In this document: one piece after another, positions 19,857 through 29,876 of the stretch
Layout: every line of letters starts with the position of its first letter
Position numbering within the stretch: the first letter of the stretch is position 1
Assembly (NCBI RefSeq): GCF_000485595.1
Contig: NW_014577451.1
Span: 220,936 to 263,156 of the forward strand
Source of the DNA: Priapulus caudatus
Taxonomy: Eukaryota; Priapulida; Priapulimorpha; Priapulimorphida; Priapulidae
Reading direction: 5' to 3'
Length of the DNA stretch: 42,221 nt
The notes under the pieces: generated by a model
What the model was told of the DNA's origin: nothing
Database searches by the model: none
What the model saw: the letters and a program-made list of their open reading frames with translations, nothing else
Program-made: the position numbers and the translations under genes

Positions 19857-20167
19857 GTACAGAGACTCCCCGACTTACGAACATTCGAGTTACGAACTTT
19901 CGATGATACGAACAATTTGCCCTGAAGTCTATTAGTGTATAATGTCAATATTAGTGAATAAAAAGACACAATCGCCCCCTTGATTTTGACTTTCGCCAAC
20001 TCTTGTGTTCACGTATATGTTTACACTATGTACACTTCTAGGTTACTCGATGTTCACACGTACATAATTATACTACACTACTGTACAATACTGTATACGT
20101 ACGTAAATATGTTCGACTTACGACCGCTCGGAACCGAACCTGTTCGTAAGTCGGGGAGTCTCTGCAC
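19857..20167. mobile_element. MITE with pogo/Tigger-like ends in the EHD locus
   Basis: Terminal inverted repeats of about 26 bp: CAGAGACTCCCCGACTTACG at the left, and its complement ending GGGGAGTCTCTGCAC at the right. One mismatch is visible. The interior (311 bp in all) has no gene. Ends of the type CTCCCCGACTTACGAA are familiar from pogo/Tigger-derived MITEs. A clear TA target duplication is not visible, so the exact borders may shift by a few bases. Confidence 0.8.
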
Positions 20168-20211
20168 CTCTACTCTTGTGTTGGGTTACATTCTTGTATC
20201 TAATCTACGAC

Positions 20212-20541
20212 CTGTGTATTTCCAGGAATGATCACCTCTTCTTTACCATGCAGGATCGCGATGAAACGATCCGTGGTTGGTTCTGGGCCGATACGCATTC
20301 CAGGAAAATCACATTCCATCAGATATTAAATGAATGTTGTTTTTCCGGTCGAATACTGTCCAACCAAGAGCACCATTGGCTTAGCACCGAAATCAGCATT
20401 CTCTAGGGGCAGGGAATAAAAATCGTGAAATTTGTAGTGTTCCTCAAGAGGAAGGGTTTTCTTGACATAACATGCTTTGAGGCCTGCCAGCACATTATCG
20501 TAGACCTCCGGCTCCTTCTTTCCTCTTCCAAAAAATGGCAT
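20212..20541 (-). pseudogene. EHD: EHD-family first exon with in-frame stop
   Basis: Starts at ATG 20541 (MPFFGRGKKEPEVYDNVLAG). The usual N-terminus LPLEEHYKFHDFYSLPLE, KPMVLLVGQYSTGKTTFI (P-loop GQYSTGKT), then DFPGMRIGPEPTTDRFIA and VIIPGN are all family signatures. A TAA at 20328-20326 interrupts the frame right after TTFI, where other EHDs have arginine (TTFIRYL). Homology resumes at the very next codon, so this is a substitution, not a frameshift. The homology ends near GNTQVVD. A CAG/GTCGTA donor at 20212/20211 would keep phase 0. With the stop the product would be 71 residues ending in the P-loop. Confidence 0.85.
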
Positions 20542-20627
20542 GATGCCATTTAAAAGCGATGTACACCGTTTACACTAAATATATAGCAGATTATACAAAC
20601 ACTGAAATTACAAAACATCTATGACCA

Positions 20628-20925
20628 CGGCTTGCGGGTGACATGCCTTTTCTGTGCAACGTTGTTCGATAATAGCAGCATCTATGGTTATAGCCGTCTA
20701 TATTTACACGTACTGTAGTACGTATAACGTTTTCCATCGTCTCTTGACCATATATATTTGTTATATAGGATGGTTCCAATGCATATATACCCCATACGGA
20801 ATCATCTTTATAGTTTGCAATCTAAGTGAATATGACGATAAGCTTAATATATGCAAAATTTGTTCACTGTTGTGTGTCACTGTGTTCGTGCTGTGTGCGC
20901 GCACAATCCGCATAGATGGATGGAT
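20628..20925 (+). repeat. Repeat S, copy 1, upstream of the EHD start
   Basis: Nearly identical to 41818-42115, from CGGCTTGCGGGTGACATGCC to CGCACAATCCGCATAGATGG, with few substitutions. It begins 87 bp upstream of the EHD ATG (minus strand), so it may include promoter sequence carried along in a duplication. Each copy is followed by a GATG/GACG microsatellite. Confidence 0.85.
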
Positions 20926-21065
20926 GGATGGATGGAAGGATGGATGGACGGACGGACGGACGGACGGGCGGATGAATGTATGGGTAGGTGGGTGGGCTTT
21001 GATGGGTAGGTAGGTATAGGTAGGTAGGTAGGTGGGTGCATGGGTATAGCTGGGTTGGTTGGTAG
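20914..21065 (+). repeat. (GATG)n/(GACG)n/(GTAG)n microsatellite
   Basis: GATG units change to GACG, then to GTAG/GGTG units. The counterpart at 42108-42221 shows the same order for the first two types. Confidence 0.9.
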
Positions 21066-21933
21066 ATTGGTAATTAAGTAGGTAAGTATAGGGTCTACTC
21101 ACATTACAATACATTTACATATACCTATATACAATAGACGATGCAATGACTGTAATGGTAATCAAAGTTCGCGAATATGTATCGAATGTTGGGTCAAATG
21201 GAGGATAATTGACAAAACAAAGTTTTCTATCCTTTTCTTTATGTATTGTAAAGATCGCTTGACTAATATTTCAGAAAAACACTAAGAAGTAATTAATCCA
21301 CCGGAAAAACAAGTATCCGTGAATGAAACAAGACAAACGAAGAACTGTAGCCGAGACTATAGAAATAGAATGTATAGAATGTAACCAAGTATGTGTCACA
21401 GTACACGGAGAAATAGACAAAATCTTTATTCTCAGGGAAACGGTCTTTACTTTAGTGCAACGATAGGTTACAACTCGTGAGGCGACTAGAGGGTGAGAGT
21501 GCGGGATCCTGCCTGCCTTGGAGTGCTTTTCTTCCTCATGTCTCCGATCCTCCCTCATCCGCCCCCACCTCGCGACCTACACAACTGCCTCATCCGTTCA
21601 ACCAGTCCTGAGCCCAGCACCACACGCATTTGTTTTCTTCCGTACGTCTTTGTCGTTCCCTGGTTCTTAAGTGTTTTTAGCGGTACGTTGCACTAATTCT
21701 ACTATCCTCCACTTTGCCTTGCATTGACTACATATATAAGCCTTCCGTGTCTCTATTCTATGCGCCTTGCACTCAACTCTATCTATGTAATGCTTCCGCC
21801 CAGTATTGTCAATGTCCACATCGGCTTTTGCCAGCCATTAGCGGCCAGTTCTAATTAGATCAGTATTCAGTCGAAGAGCGGACTCGAAGTGATCAGAGGG
21901 AGAAAGGGATATCTCTCTATGTTAATTGTGGAA

Positions 21934-21983
21934 TATATATATATATATAATATATATATATATATAATATATATATATATATA

Positions 21984-22019
<36 letters not shown>
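21934..22019. repeat. (TA)n microsatellite with periodic AATATA breaks
   Basis: Runs of (TA)8-10 separated by a doubled A about every 20 bases, able to form cruciform structures. Confidence 0.95.
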
Positions 22020-22020
<1 letters not shown>

Positions 22021-22512
22021 ATTTATTATTGCGGAAGTATATAATTATATTAACATGTGTTAATTGTGGGGGAAAATATCATTATTTTGAACATGCAGAA
22101 TCAAAACCTGAATCGCGGATACACGGGGATAATTGCCGTACATTCAACACATATACATACGATTGTGAAAGCGACCTCTTACTGCCTGCGGACACCGGCG
22201 CAACTCCCACTCCTATTTAGTTGCTGCCTCCACCCCTTAGTACATCAAATGTGACCATCTCTACACACATAGAATAGAACCGCGTCTTTATACTTTACGC
22301 ATATTGCTCTGTACAAATTTTACCATATCTATTACACCAAGCAAGATACACATGGAAGAGTCCTATCATATATATATATATATATACATAACATATATAA
22401 TTATATATATATAGGAATATCTGGAATCGTTATCGGCATTCTCTGCATCTGATTATGCGTGTGACGCTCGCACTATCGATCGCTCATACGGTTGGATCGT
22501 AAGACTATATGT

Positions 22513-22557
22513 TATCAGGAGCTAATAATGCCAAATTGTCATTATTAGTTTCTGATG
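22513..22557. repeat. TATCAGGAGCTAATAATG palindrome
   Basis: Left arm TATCAGGAGCTAATAATGCC pairs imperfectly with GTCATTATTAGTTTCTGAT. Its arm closely resembles the terminal repeats of the MITE at 30616-30768 (TATCAAGAGCTAATAATA). Confidence 0.75.
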
Positions 22558-22700
22558 TTATGAAACAAACCGCCATACAGCATTATAACGGTTCTTCAGA
22601 AAAACCCGCCCCCCAAATAATTAGACATCTGCAATATACCTACATCAAGAGTATGTACTCTTGACCTACATGTTTCTACACCTCTCGTGACAACGATAAT

Positions 22701-22745
22701 TATCAGGAGTAAATGATAGGAATTCCCTATTATCTACTCCTGATA
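22701..22745. repeat. TATCAGGAGTA palindrome
   Basis: TATCAGGAGTAAATGATAGG pairs with CCTATTATCTACTCCTGATA around a central AATT. Same family as 9282-9323 and 24301-24342, but here outside segment D, so the unit exists independently of that duplication. Confidence 0.8.
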
Positions 22746-23180
22746 ATTATAGATACCGTGTCAGAGAGCCGCGTGTTGGAACAGAGATCACACGCACGTT
22801 CGCAGTGAAGACAGCTGCACTTAGCATGCTGCTAATATTTCTAAGCGAAGGCAATTAATCTGTCCAGCTTCCTGTCAAGGAAGTCTTATGGTGTCATGTT
22901 TACCTGCTCGTCTTGAGGTTACGCGGACGCCGCGCGGTCAATATTCGAGTCGTCCGAATGTCAATCGAATCTTCGCGAAATACATGTACCATATCTTACA
23001 GTAACACACGCGATTAACTTGTTGCTGTTGCTTTTATACGTTTAGAAATAAGTGAGATTCACATTATAAGCGCAATGAATTTGCATGCTTGCTTCGCCAA
23101 TCTCCCGACACAATTACAACGCAATTACACAATTACACAATTACACTCGCTGCGAGAAGGTCATTTGGAGAGATGTGCCC

Positions 23181-23410
<230 letters not shown>

Positions 23411-23413
23411 GGA

Positions 23414-23486
23414 CAGCGCAGTGGCCTAATCGCTAGAACATCCGTCTCCTACACCGGGATTCCGGGTTCGAGTCCCAGCTGGGGAC
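23414..23486 (+). tRNA. tRNA-Arg(CCT)-like sequence, pseudogene or SINE head
   Basis: A 73-base stretch has an internal box A-like TGGCCTAATCG and a perfect box B (GGTTCGAGTCC). The anticodon loop would be CTCCTAC (anticodon CCT), and the T arm is CCGGG-TTCGAGT-CCCAG with one mismatch. The acceptor stem pairs poorly (about four of seven) and the anticodon stem has a C-C mismatch, so it is unlikely to be a functional tRNA. It is followed by T-rich DNA, not a clean terminator. It fits a tRNA-derived SINE head or tRNA pseudogene that could still recruit RNA polymerase III. Confidence 0.5.
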
Positions 23487-23499
23487 TTATTTTCCCATT

Positions 23500-23688
23500 T
23501 ACCTACTTCTTTAGTATGTATTATTTTTAATTTTTTTTTATATTTAATGTCTTATCTTTTGATTTATTTTTATTTTTTACTGTTTTTATTTGATTTACTG
23601 TTTTACTTTTTACTGTTTACTTTTTACTTTTTACTTTTTACTGTTTTTATTTGGATTTACTGATTTACTTTTTTTACTGTTTTATTTG
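23500..23688 (+). repeat. T-rich tract with TTTTTACTG units
   Basis: Imperfect repeats of TTTTTACTGTTT and TTTTTATTTGAT follow the tRNA-like sequence. No gene. Confidence 0.75.
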
Positions 23689-23945
23689 GGATGGCATGGG
23701 ATGGCATGCGATGTCATGGGATGGGATGGCATGGCATGGGATGGATGGCATGTAATGGGATGGGATAAGATGAGGTGCTATGGGATGCGGTGCGATGGGA
23801 TGGCATGGGATGGCATGGGATGGCATGGCATGGCATGGCATGTCATGGGATGGCATGGGATGGCATGAGATGCGATGAGATGGGATGGGATGGGATGGAT
23901 GGATGGATGCATGGATGGATGCATGCATGGATAGATAGATAGATG
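23689..23945 (+). repeat. GGGATGGCAT minisatellite passing into (GATG)n and (GATA)n
   Basis: Five- and ten-base units (GGGAT, GGCAT, GGGATGGCAT) shift to GATG and then GATA near 23930. Both strands read as repetitive peptides without stops; these are not genes. Confidence 0.9.
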
Positions 23946-24300
23946 GATTTTTGGGTATTTTCCTTTCAACCAAGGTTCTTACCACTGAGTAACGCCACTG
24001 ATTCCCCGGCAACGCCGGGTATCCCCTAGTGCTATATATTTTGTTGCCACGTTGAAGCGCTGCTGCTGCTGTGTCACTCTGTCGTAATGACGTCAATTCC
24101 TCATCGGCAAATTTATGTCGCCACTATCAACCTCTACTTCGTCAATGATTGTATAACCATCTTTCACGTGGCACTATATGTATAACTATGTCCGGCGGAG
24201 ATTTTTCGAAACAGCTGAGACCGAATGCGAAGTTTAGTCTTCTCAGACGATAAGTTCTTATCTCTAAAATCTCCTCCATTGCTGAAAGCCTGATCGATAA

Positions 24301-24342
24301 TATCAGAAGTAGATAATAGGGAACTATTATCTACACCTGATA
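24301..24342. repeat. TATCAGAAGTA palindrome in segment D copy 2
   Basis: Equivalent to 9282-9323. The right arm has ACACC for ACTCC, so pairing is slightly poorer than in copy 1. Confidence 0.85.
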
Positions 24343-24833
24343 ATAATGCGTCAAAACCTCACGGTAATGAGTCGTGCCGAGACGTGGAGATTATTCACGT
24401 ATGAGGTTATTCCCCGAAACCCAAAATTTACTAAACATACAGAGATAAAATAGCAATGCGAGAAATGCTGTTGCCCCGATTACCAAAATTAATAATTAAA
24501 CTTTACAGTGACGCCTTCGTTCAATGACAAAGTAAAGACTCCATGTATATAATCAGTGAAACAATTAGGCCAGTGTAACTCGCTGTACAGAGGCAATACT
24601 ACAGGTAAAGACTTTGTACGTGGAAAAACACGTTCCGTATATGTTGCTCACAGATTTATTTACCAATAAAATCTCACGAACAACTAGCGTTATAACTTAA
24701 GTGCTATCTGTGTAATATCTTCTACAATGACGTCATATAATGATGCGTACCCGCGAGACTCACGATACGCTCTCAGATGGTGTATAATGATGCGCATTCC
24801 ATTGCGTTAAACATTACATACAATGCTCGTAAT

Positions 24834-25370
24834 TCATGCACACATATATACTTGACGCTTGTGTACAATTTTCTTTACATCATTATTATGGTACAATAAC
24901 TGTTGTCTAATAGCTTTGATTGCTTCACTATGCTCCTGCTCCGTGTCCGGTTTTGAAACCCTGTGTAACCTCAGAGGACGTCCCACAACCGAAAAGTTCT
25001 CTGATGGCTGACCGAAATTCCTTGTACTCTGTAGAAAGTAAATTAACGATAATCGTGAATTCAGTAGCAGGGCATTAGTTCGAATAACCCGTAGGTGTTT
25101 GAAGCCCGACGGGAAGTTGTAGATCAGGACCATGTGGAGAACGTGCGGGGCAAGAAGAAGTGCACGAGGTGCCGACAACCATAAGCATATCTTTGACGTT
25201 TTCCATGTCGCGTGAAACCTGTCGTGCACTCTCTACCGCCGCCACTGACGCTGCGCGCGATTCCTTCGCGCATGTCCCTGGCGATCTTGACGATGGGATT
25301 GTAGCAGTACATCATGACGACAAAAATAAAATCGCATAGTGGCTAGCCATAAAATACACGAATCCTGCGG
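24834..25370 (-). pseudogene. Class A GPCR relic, TM5 to C-tail, copy 2
   Basis: On the minus strand a TM5 end (FVVMMYCYNPIVKIARDMRE) runs into a basic third loop. Then APHVLHMVLIYNFPSGFKHL gives the end of TM6 and an extracellular loop. NALLLNS begins TM7, but the NPIIY seen in copy 1 is damaged here. In another frame EFRSAIRELFGCG forms a typical helix 8 with a cysteine for palmitoylation. The tail DTEQEHSEAIKAIRQQ leads to a stop at 24834-24836. Comparing both copies shows a single ancestral receptor. Each copy has its own frameshifts, so neither encodes a receptor. Confidence 0.65.
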
Positions 25371-26099
25371 CCATTAACAGCTCACCGACGCACGCAGCTG
25401 ACGGATCCAGTAATACGTTGCTTGGATGGTCGACGCAGCACCGCAGCCTATCGCGTACAAACAGCGACGACGATGAAGAACACAGGTGCGTTCGTTGTCA
25501 TCCACTGGCTGTAGCGTAGCGGGTGAGCGATCGCCACGTACCTGTTTGTCGTGCAGAGCGCAATTGCCTTCATCGACGCCTAGAAGGATTGTGACTGCGT
25601 ACCCCTAAACACTCGCGCACCGCGGCATCGTGTAACGAAGTAGAATGCGACAATAAGCACAGCCCATCACAAGGTCGCCAGGCAGGCCAGATTGAGGATC
25701 GTGGGTTCTGCCTGCGTTTCGCAGTCGCGAATGCTCGCTATGATGACGATCACGACCCGTTTGCGACTGTCGTGACCGATCGAACTCAACACGAGTAATG
25801 CACTATTACTGCTATAGCGTAAGTTTTCGTATTTGTAAAAGAGACACGCGGCTTAACTTGTTTGTATTCTTTCGTTACGCTGCCTGTTGACTCATGTTTG
25901 ACAATCCGTAGTCCTCTCATGTTGTTCTAAAGACAGTGATACGTTGCACTTGTCATGCAGATTTTTCGTTTCGTGTATCGGTCGAACTCTCCCGGATCAT
26001 AAACTGTCATGAAAAATATAGTCGATCTGCTGCGGACTGATTTCTAAAGCCCAAATCCTATTCCCTTTCTTCACCCACACACATAAAGTATAGTATGCA

Positions 26100-26905
26100 A
26101 CATACGCACGCCGCCCCCACATTAATATATATGTTTTTCCCTATTATATATACTAGCAGAAAGTAATACGCCTAGAACGCAAAAATGTTGTCTTTAAATA
26201 ATAACTCATGATAAGTGAACAGATTAAAGTTCAAATATTCATGTAACTGGAAAGAAAAACCACTGCACTGGGTACAACAGAACACTGGCACAGCTACTGG
26301 CACTGACTACTGTTGTCAGTAGCGTGTGCGTCAAACAGAGTGAGCAGGGGGGAATCTGCAGCTGGGGGGGGGATCTGAGACGTAAGCACATCATATCTGA
26401 AGGAATAGAATTTTTGTTTGCAGCCAGAACCATTTCCCAGACGTGGTGATTCGAATATGCTCATACGCGGCCAGTTCAATGAGACGCCGAGTGTAATTCA
26501 CCACGTATGTGATGTGGATCTGCTGTACGACTGGCCATCTATTGACGAATAGCATTTTTCGAATTGTTGACTTAATACTTTACTTAAAACTTTTTTAAAT
26601 TTTTTCTGGAACAGCCAGAACCATCTCCCAGACTGTGGTGATTCTTAATATATCTTCAGTTAGCGCGATTGACGTGACTAATCAGGGCGAAAAAGCGCGA
26701 ACAAACAAACACACACACACACACACACAAGATATAGCCAAATTATAGTATAGGATATATATAACTATGATTATATATTATATATATTATATACAATACT
26801 TATATTCTACGTATATATATAGCCGATGTTTCATGTTATAAACTTGACGTCATATGCGCACATGCCAGTTTAACATCGCCAGCAAGCAGTATGCGTGATA
26901 TTATT
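26100..26905. other. No gene seen; a dispersed pair and small microsatellites
   Basis: A 35-40 base direct repeat (CAGCCAGAACCATTTCCCAG and GTGGTGATTC) occurs at 26421-26456 and again at 26612-26650. (AC)n lies at 26706-26729 and a G-run at 26366-26373. The rest is AT-rich without recognisable features. Confidence 0.6.
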
Positions 26906-26909
26906 CGAC

Positions 26910-27321
26910 TACAAGCACGCACACGCACGCACGCACGTGATACTGTACACACGCACGCACGACACGCACGTGTACGTTGCAACAAGGCACGCACGCAGCG
27001 CACTCTAGCTGCACATGATCAGCACGCCGTGTACCTGCACACACACGCACGTTAAGCGCACGCACGCACACATGCAACACACGTGTACCTTGCAGCACGC
27101 ACACACGCACGCACGACGCACGTTCATTTGTACGTGCACACACACGGACGTGTGCACGCACGCCACGTGTACGTGGCACACGCGACGCACAGTCACTCAT
27201 GCACGCAACGTTGTACGTGCACACCACGCACGCACGCATTGACGGCCGCGTGTACGGCGCCACGCATCGCACGGCACGACACGCACGCACGCACGACGTC
27301 ACAAAAAAGTAAAAAAAAAAA

Positions 27322-27365
<44 letters not shown>

Positions 27366-27366
27366 G

Positions 27367-27401
<35 letters not shown>

Positions 27402-29062
27402 GTGCACATGCACACGCCGTGCACGCACGCACGCAATGTACGCGTCACACACGCGGACGCACGCACGACACGCACGCCACACACTCATGCACGCACGTGT
27501 ACGTGCACACGCAGCGCACGCACAAAGACGTGTCCTGCACACGCAGCACGCACGCACAGCACAGTGTACGTGTACACGCACGCAGGCACTGCCACGCACG
27601 ACGTGAACGCTGCAACGCGCGCAATACGGCACTGCACGCACGCACGCACGTGTACGTGCACACGCACGCAGGCACGCATGGCACGCACGTGTACGTGCAC
27701 ACGCACCCATGCACGCACGTATAGGTACATACGCACGCACGCACGCACGCATGCACGCACGTGTACCTGCACACGCAGCGCACTCACGCATGCACGCATC
27801 GTGTACGTGCACACGCACGGCACGCACTGCACGTCTACATCCAAACGCACGCACGCACGCGCGCATGCACACACGTCGTACTGCACATGCACGCAGGTGT
27901 ACGTGCACACGTACGCACGCACGCACGCAGCGTCTACGTGCACATGCATGCACACACCACGTGTACCTGTACACCCGCGCACGTACGCACCAACGCACTC
28001 ATGCACACACGTGTACCTGCACACGCACGCACGCACACACACACGACTATGCACGCATGCCCGCACGTGTACGTGCACAGCACGCATGCACGCACGTGTA
28101 GCGTGCACACGCACGCACGCACGCACGTCTATAGTCCAAACCGTCACGCAAGCACAGCGCGCATCACACACGTCGTACCTGCAACGTCCATACGCGACGC
28201 ACGCACGCATGCACGCACGTGTACGTGCACACGCACGCACTCATGTGTTACCTGCACACACTCGCACGAACGCACGCACGTGTACGTGAACACCACGCAC
28301 TGCACACACGCACGCACGGCACGCACGTGTACGTTCACGACGCACGCACACACGCACGCACGCACGTGTAGGTGCACACACACGCACGCACGCATGTACG
28401 TACGTGTAGGTGCACACGCACGCACGCACGCAGGAACGCACGTGTACGTTCCACACGCACGCACGCACGCACGTGTACTGTGCACACGCCGCACGCACGC
28501 GCGCACGTGTACGTGCACACGCACACATGCACGCACGTGTACGCACGCACGCACGTATACGTGCACACGCACACACGCAACGCACACACGCACGCACCAC
28601 GCACACACGAACGCATGCACGCACGTTTACATACACCACGCACGCACGCATGCATGCACGCAGGTGTACGTGCACACTGCCAGCAATGCACGCACGCACG
28701 CACGACGTCTACGTGCACATGCATGCACGCACGGCCGAGTGTACCTGTACACACGCGCACTTACGCACCAAACGCACTCATATGCACACACGTGTACCTG
28801 CACACGCACGCACGCACACATACACGCATGCCCGCACGTGTACGTGCACACGCACGCATGCACGCACTGTACGTACTACACACGCACGCACGCACGTGTA
28901 CGTGCACACGATCGTACGAACGTTTACGTGCACACGCACGCAACGCTGTAAGTTCACACGCACGCACACACGCACGCACGTGTACGTGCGCACACGCACG
29001 CACGCACGTGTATAGTGCACACGCACGCACGCATGCAGCACGCACGTGTACGTGCACTACAT
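26910..29062. repeat. 2.1 kb alternating purine-pyrimidine satellite (ACGC/GTGTACGTGCAC)
   Basis: Higher-order units of about 35-60 bases join (ACGC)n runs with a GTGTACGTGCACAC module. Almost every step alternates purine and pyrimidine. Stop codons (TAA, TAG, TGA) are all pyrimidine-purine-purine, so a strictly alternating sequence contains no stop in any frame on either strand. That explains the long Thr/His/Ala/Arg and Cys/Val/Arg frames here, which I do not accept as genes. Such sequences favour the Z-DNA form. Confidence 0.95.
27306..27398 (+). repeat. Poly(A) run inside the alternating tract
   Basis: About 90 bases of A with single C, T and G interruptions, following ACGACGTCACAAAAAAGT. 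It could be the tail of a retroposed sequence, but no gene body lies upstream. Confidence 0.9.
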
Positions 29063-29237
29063 AAACAGCGCTTTCTATCAGGTAGGCAGTCATTCATCTA
29101 TAACATGTGGTCATTCATCTGTAAATGTCAAGCAGCACGCTTCGCTCTGCCAACCATGTGACACATGACAAATACACGTGACGCATGATCTATGACGTCA
29201 CGTAAAACACTCCAATATTATATTATACATATATATA

Positions 29238-29450
29238 TATCAAGAACTAATAATAATAAATAAACTACCAATAATGTGTTAACTTGTTCGCAGACGTTTT
29301 GAATTGAATTAAACGAATATACACGTGCTACGGAAGTCCTGATCACTTACCATGTGAGCCACAGGCTATCTAACAGCAAACCTGCCGTTATATAGTTCTG
29401 ATCGTTGTGCGCGCGCATCGGCTTCTCGCTGCTCGATATACATTCCGATG
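29238..29450 (+). repeat. R-family repeat, copy R3, first part
   Basis: Begins TATCAAGAACTAATAATAAT. It is interrupted at 29451 by the MITE with telomere-like repeats, after CATTCCGATG. Confidence 0.8.
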
Positions 29451-29876
29451 GGTAATGCTATCCCCCGGGCGTGGAGGGAGGTGACCGCAACGTGGCAGCA
29501 CTTAGTGTTAGAATAGTGTTAGATTGGTTAGGGTCAAGGATTAGGGTTAAGTTAGGTTAGGGTTAGGGTTAGGTTAGATTAGGTTAGGTAGGATTAGGGT
29601 TAGGTTAGGTTAGGGGTTAGGGTTAGCGGTAGTGGTTAGGGTTAGGATTAGGGTTTAGGGTTAGGGTTTTTGCATCATGATATCTGTCCCCACACCATAG
29701 ATTAATTTTTGTGGATAACACTGCCTTATATATAGCGCGGCGACACATATATATTGTAGTGTGAAGGTTAGTGTTTGCGGTGTTGGTGAGGGTTAACGTA
29801 AGGTCTTTAACGTTTTGAACGTCATCGTCAACGTTATCACGTAACCTCCCTCCACGCCCGGGGGATAGCAACACCC
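29451..29876. mobile_element. MITE with telomere-like interior
   Basis: This 426-bp insertion in R3 is flanked by the 10-bp duplication CATTCCGATG (29441-29450 and 29877-29886). R2 has the uninterrupted equivalent near 11587-11596. The ends carry inverted repeats with the core TGCTATCCCCCGGGCGTGGA, continuing GGGAGGT (29456-29482 and the complement at 29844-29870). The interior (29520-29670) is an imperfect array of GGTTAG and TTAGGG units. No gene. Confidence 0.85.
29520..29670 (+). repeat. Telomere-like (TTAGGG)n, degenerate
   Basis: Mixed GTTAGGGTTAG, GGTTAGGTTAG and GGATTAGGG units over about 150 bp, enclosed in the MITE. TTAGGG is the ancestral metazoan telomere repeat; most insects use TTAGG. 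The array is mixed, so it is weak evidence about the organism. Confidence 0.85.

Larger units (their letters stand above)
21066..23170. other. No gene seen; AT microsatellites and palindromes only
   Basis: Contains (TA)n blocks at 21934-22019 and 22369-22411, and two TATCAGGAG-type palindromes listed separately. Short open frames here show no known domain and no coding bias I can defend. Confidence 0.6.
24030..26090 (+). repeat. Segment D, copy 2
   Basis: Second copy of 9012-11180 with the same order of landmarks and more small deletions. It carries the palindrome (24301-24342) and the receptor relic on the minus strand. Past about 25600 the similarity becomes patchy. Confidence 0.8.

Noticed and set aside
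20761-21114. Pro/Thr/Tyr/His-rich minus-strand frame
   Set aside because: Mostly translation of the GATG/GACG/GTAG microsatellite; not conserved in the 41.8 kb copy beyond the repeat.
23590-24096. Trp/Met/Gly-rich (plus) and His/Pro/Ser-rich (minus) frames
   Set aside because: Translation of the GGGATGGCAT minisatellite.
26901-28951. Long open frames on both strands (up to about 400 codons), rich in Cys/Val/Arg or Thr/His/Arg
   Set aside because: The sequence is an alternating purine-pyrimidine satellite in which stop codons cannot occur. All frames are open together and the peptides are repeats of the DNA unit, so there is no evidence of coding.
26910-29062. CRISPR-like array (short repeats with spacers)
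   Set aside because: The units are nested ACGC runs of variable length, spacers are the same simple sequence, and the surroundings are eukaryotic.
29520-29670. True chromosome end
   Set aside because: The TTAGGG-like array is short, degenerate and enclosed by inverted repeats and a target duplication, with 12 kb of sequence after it.
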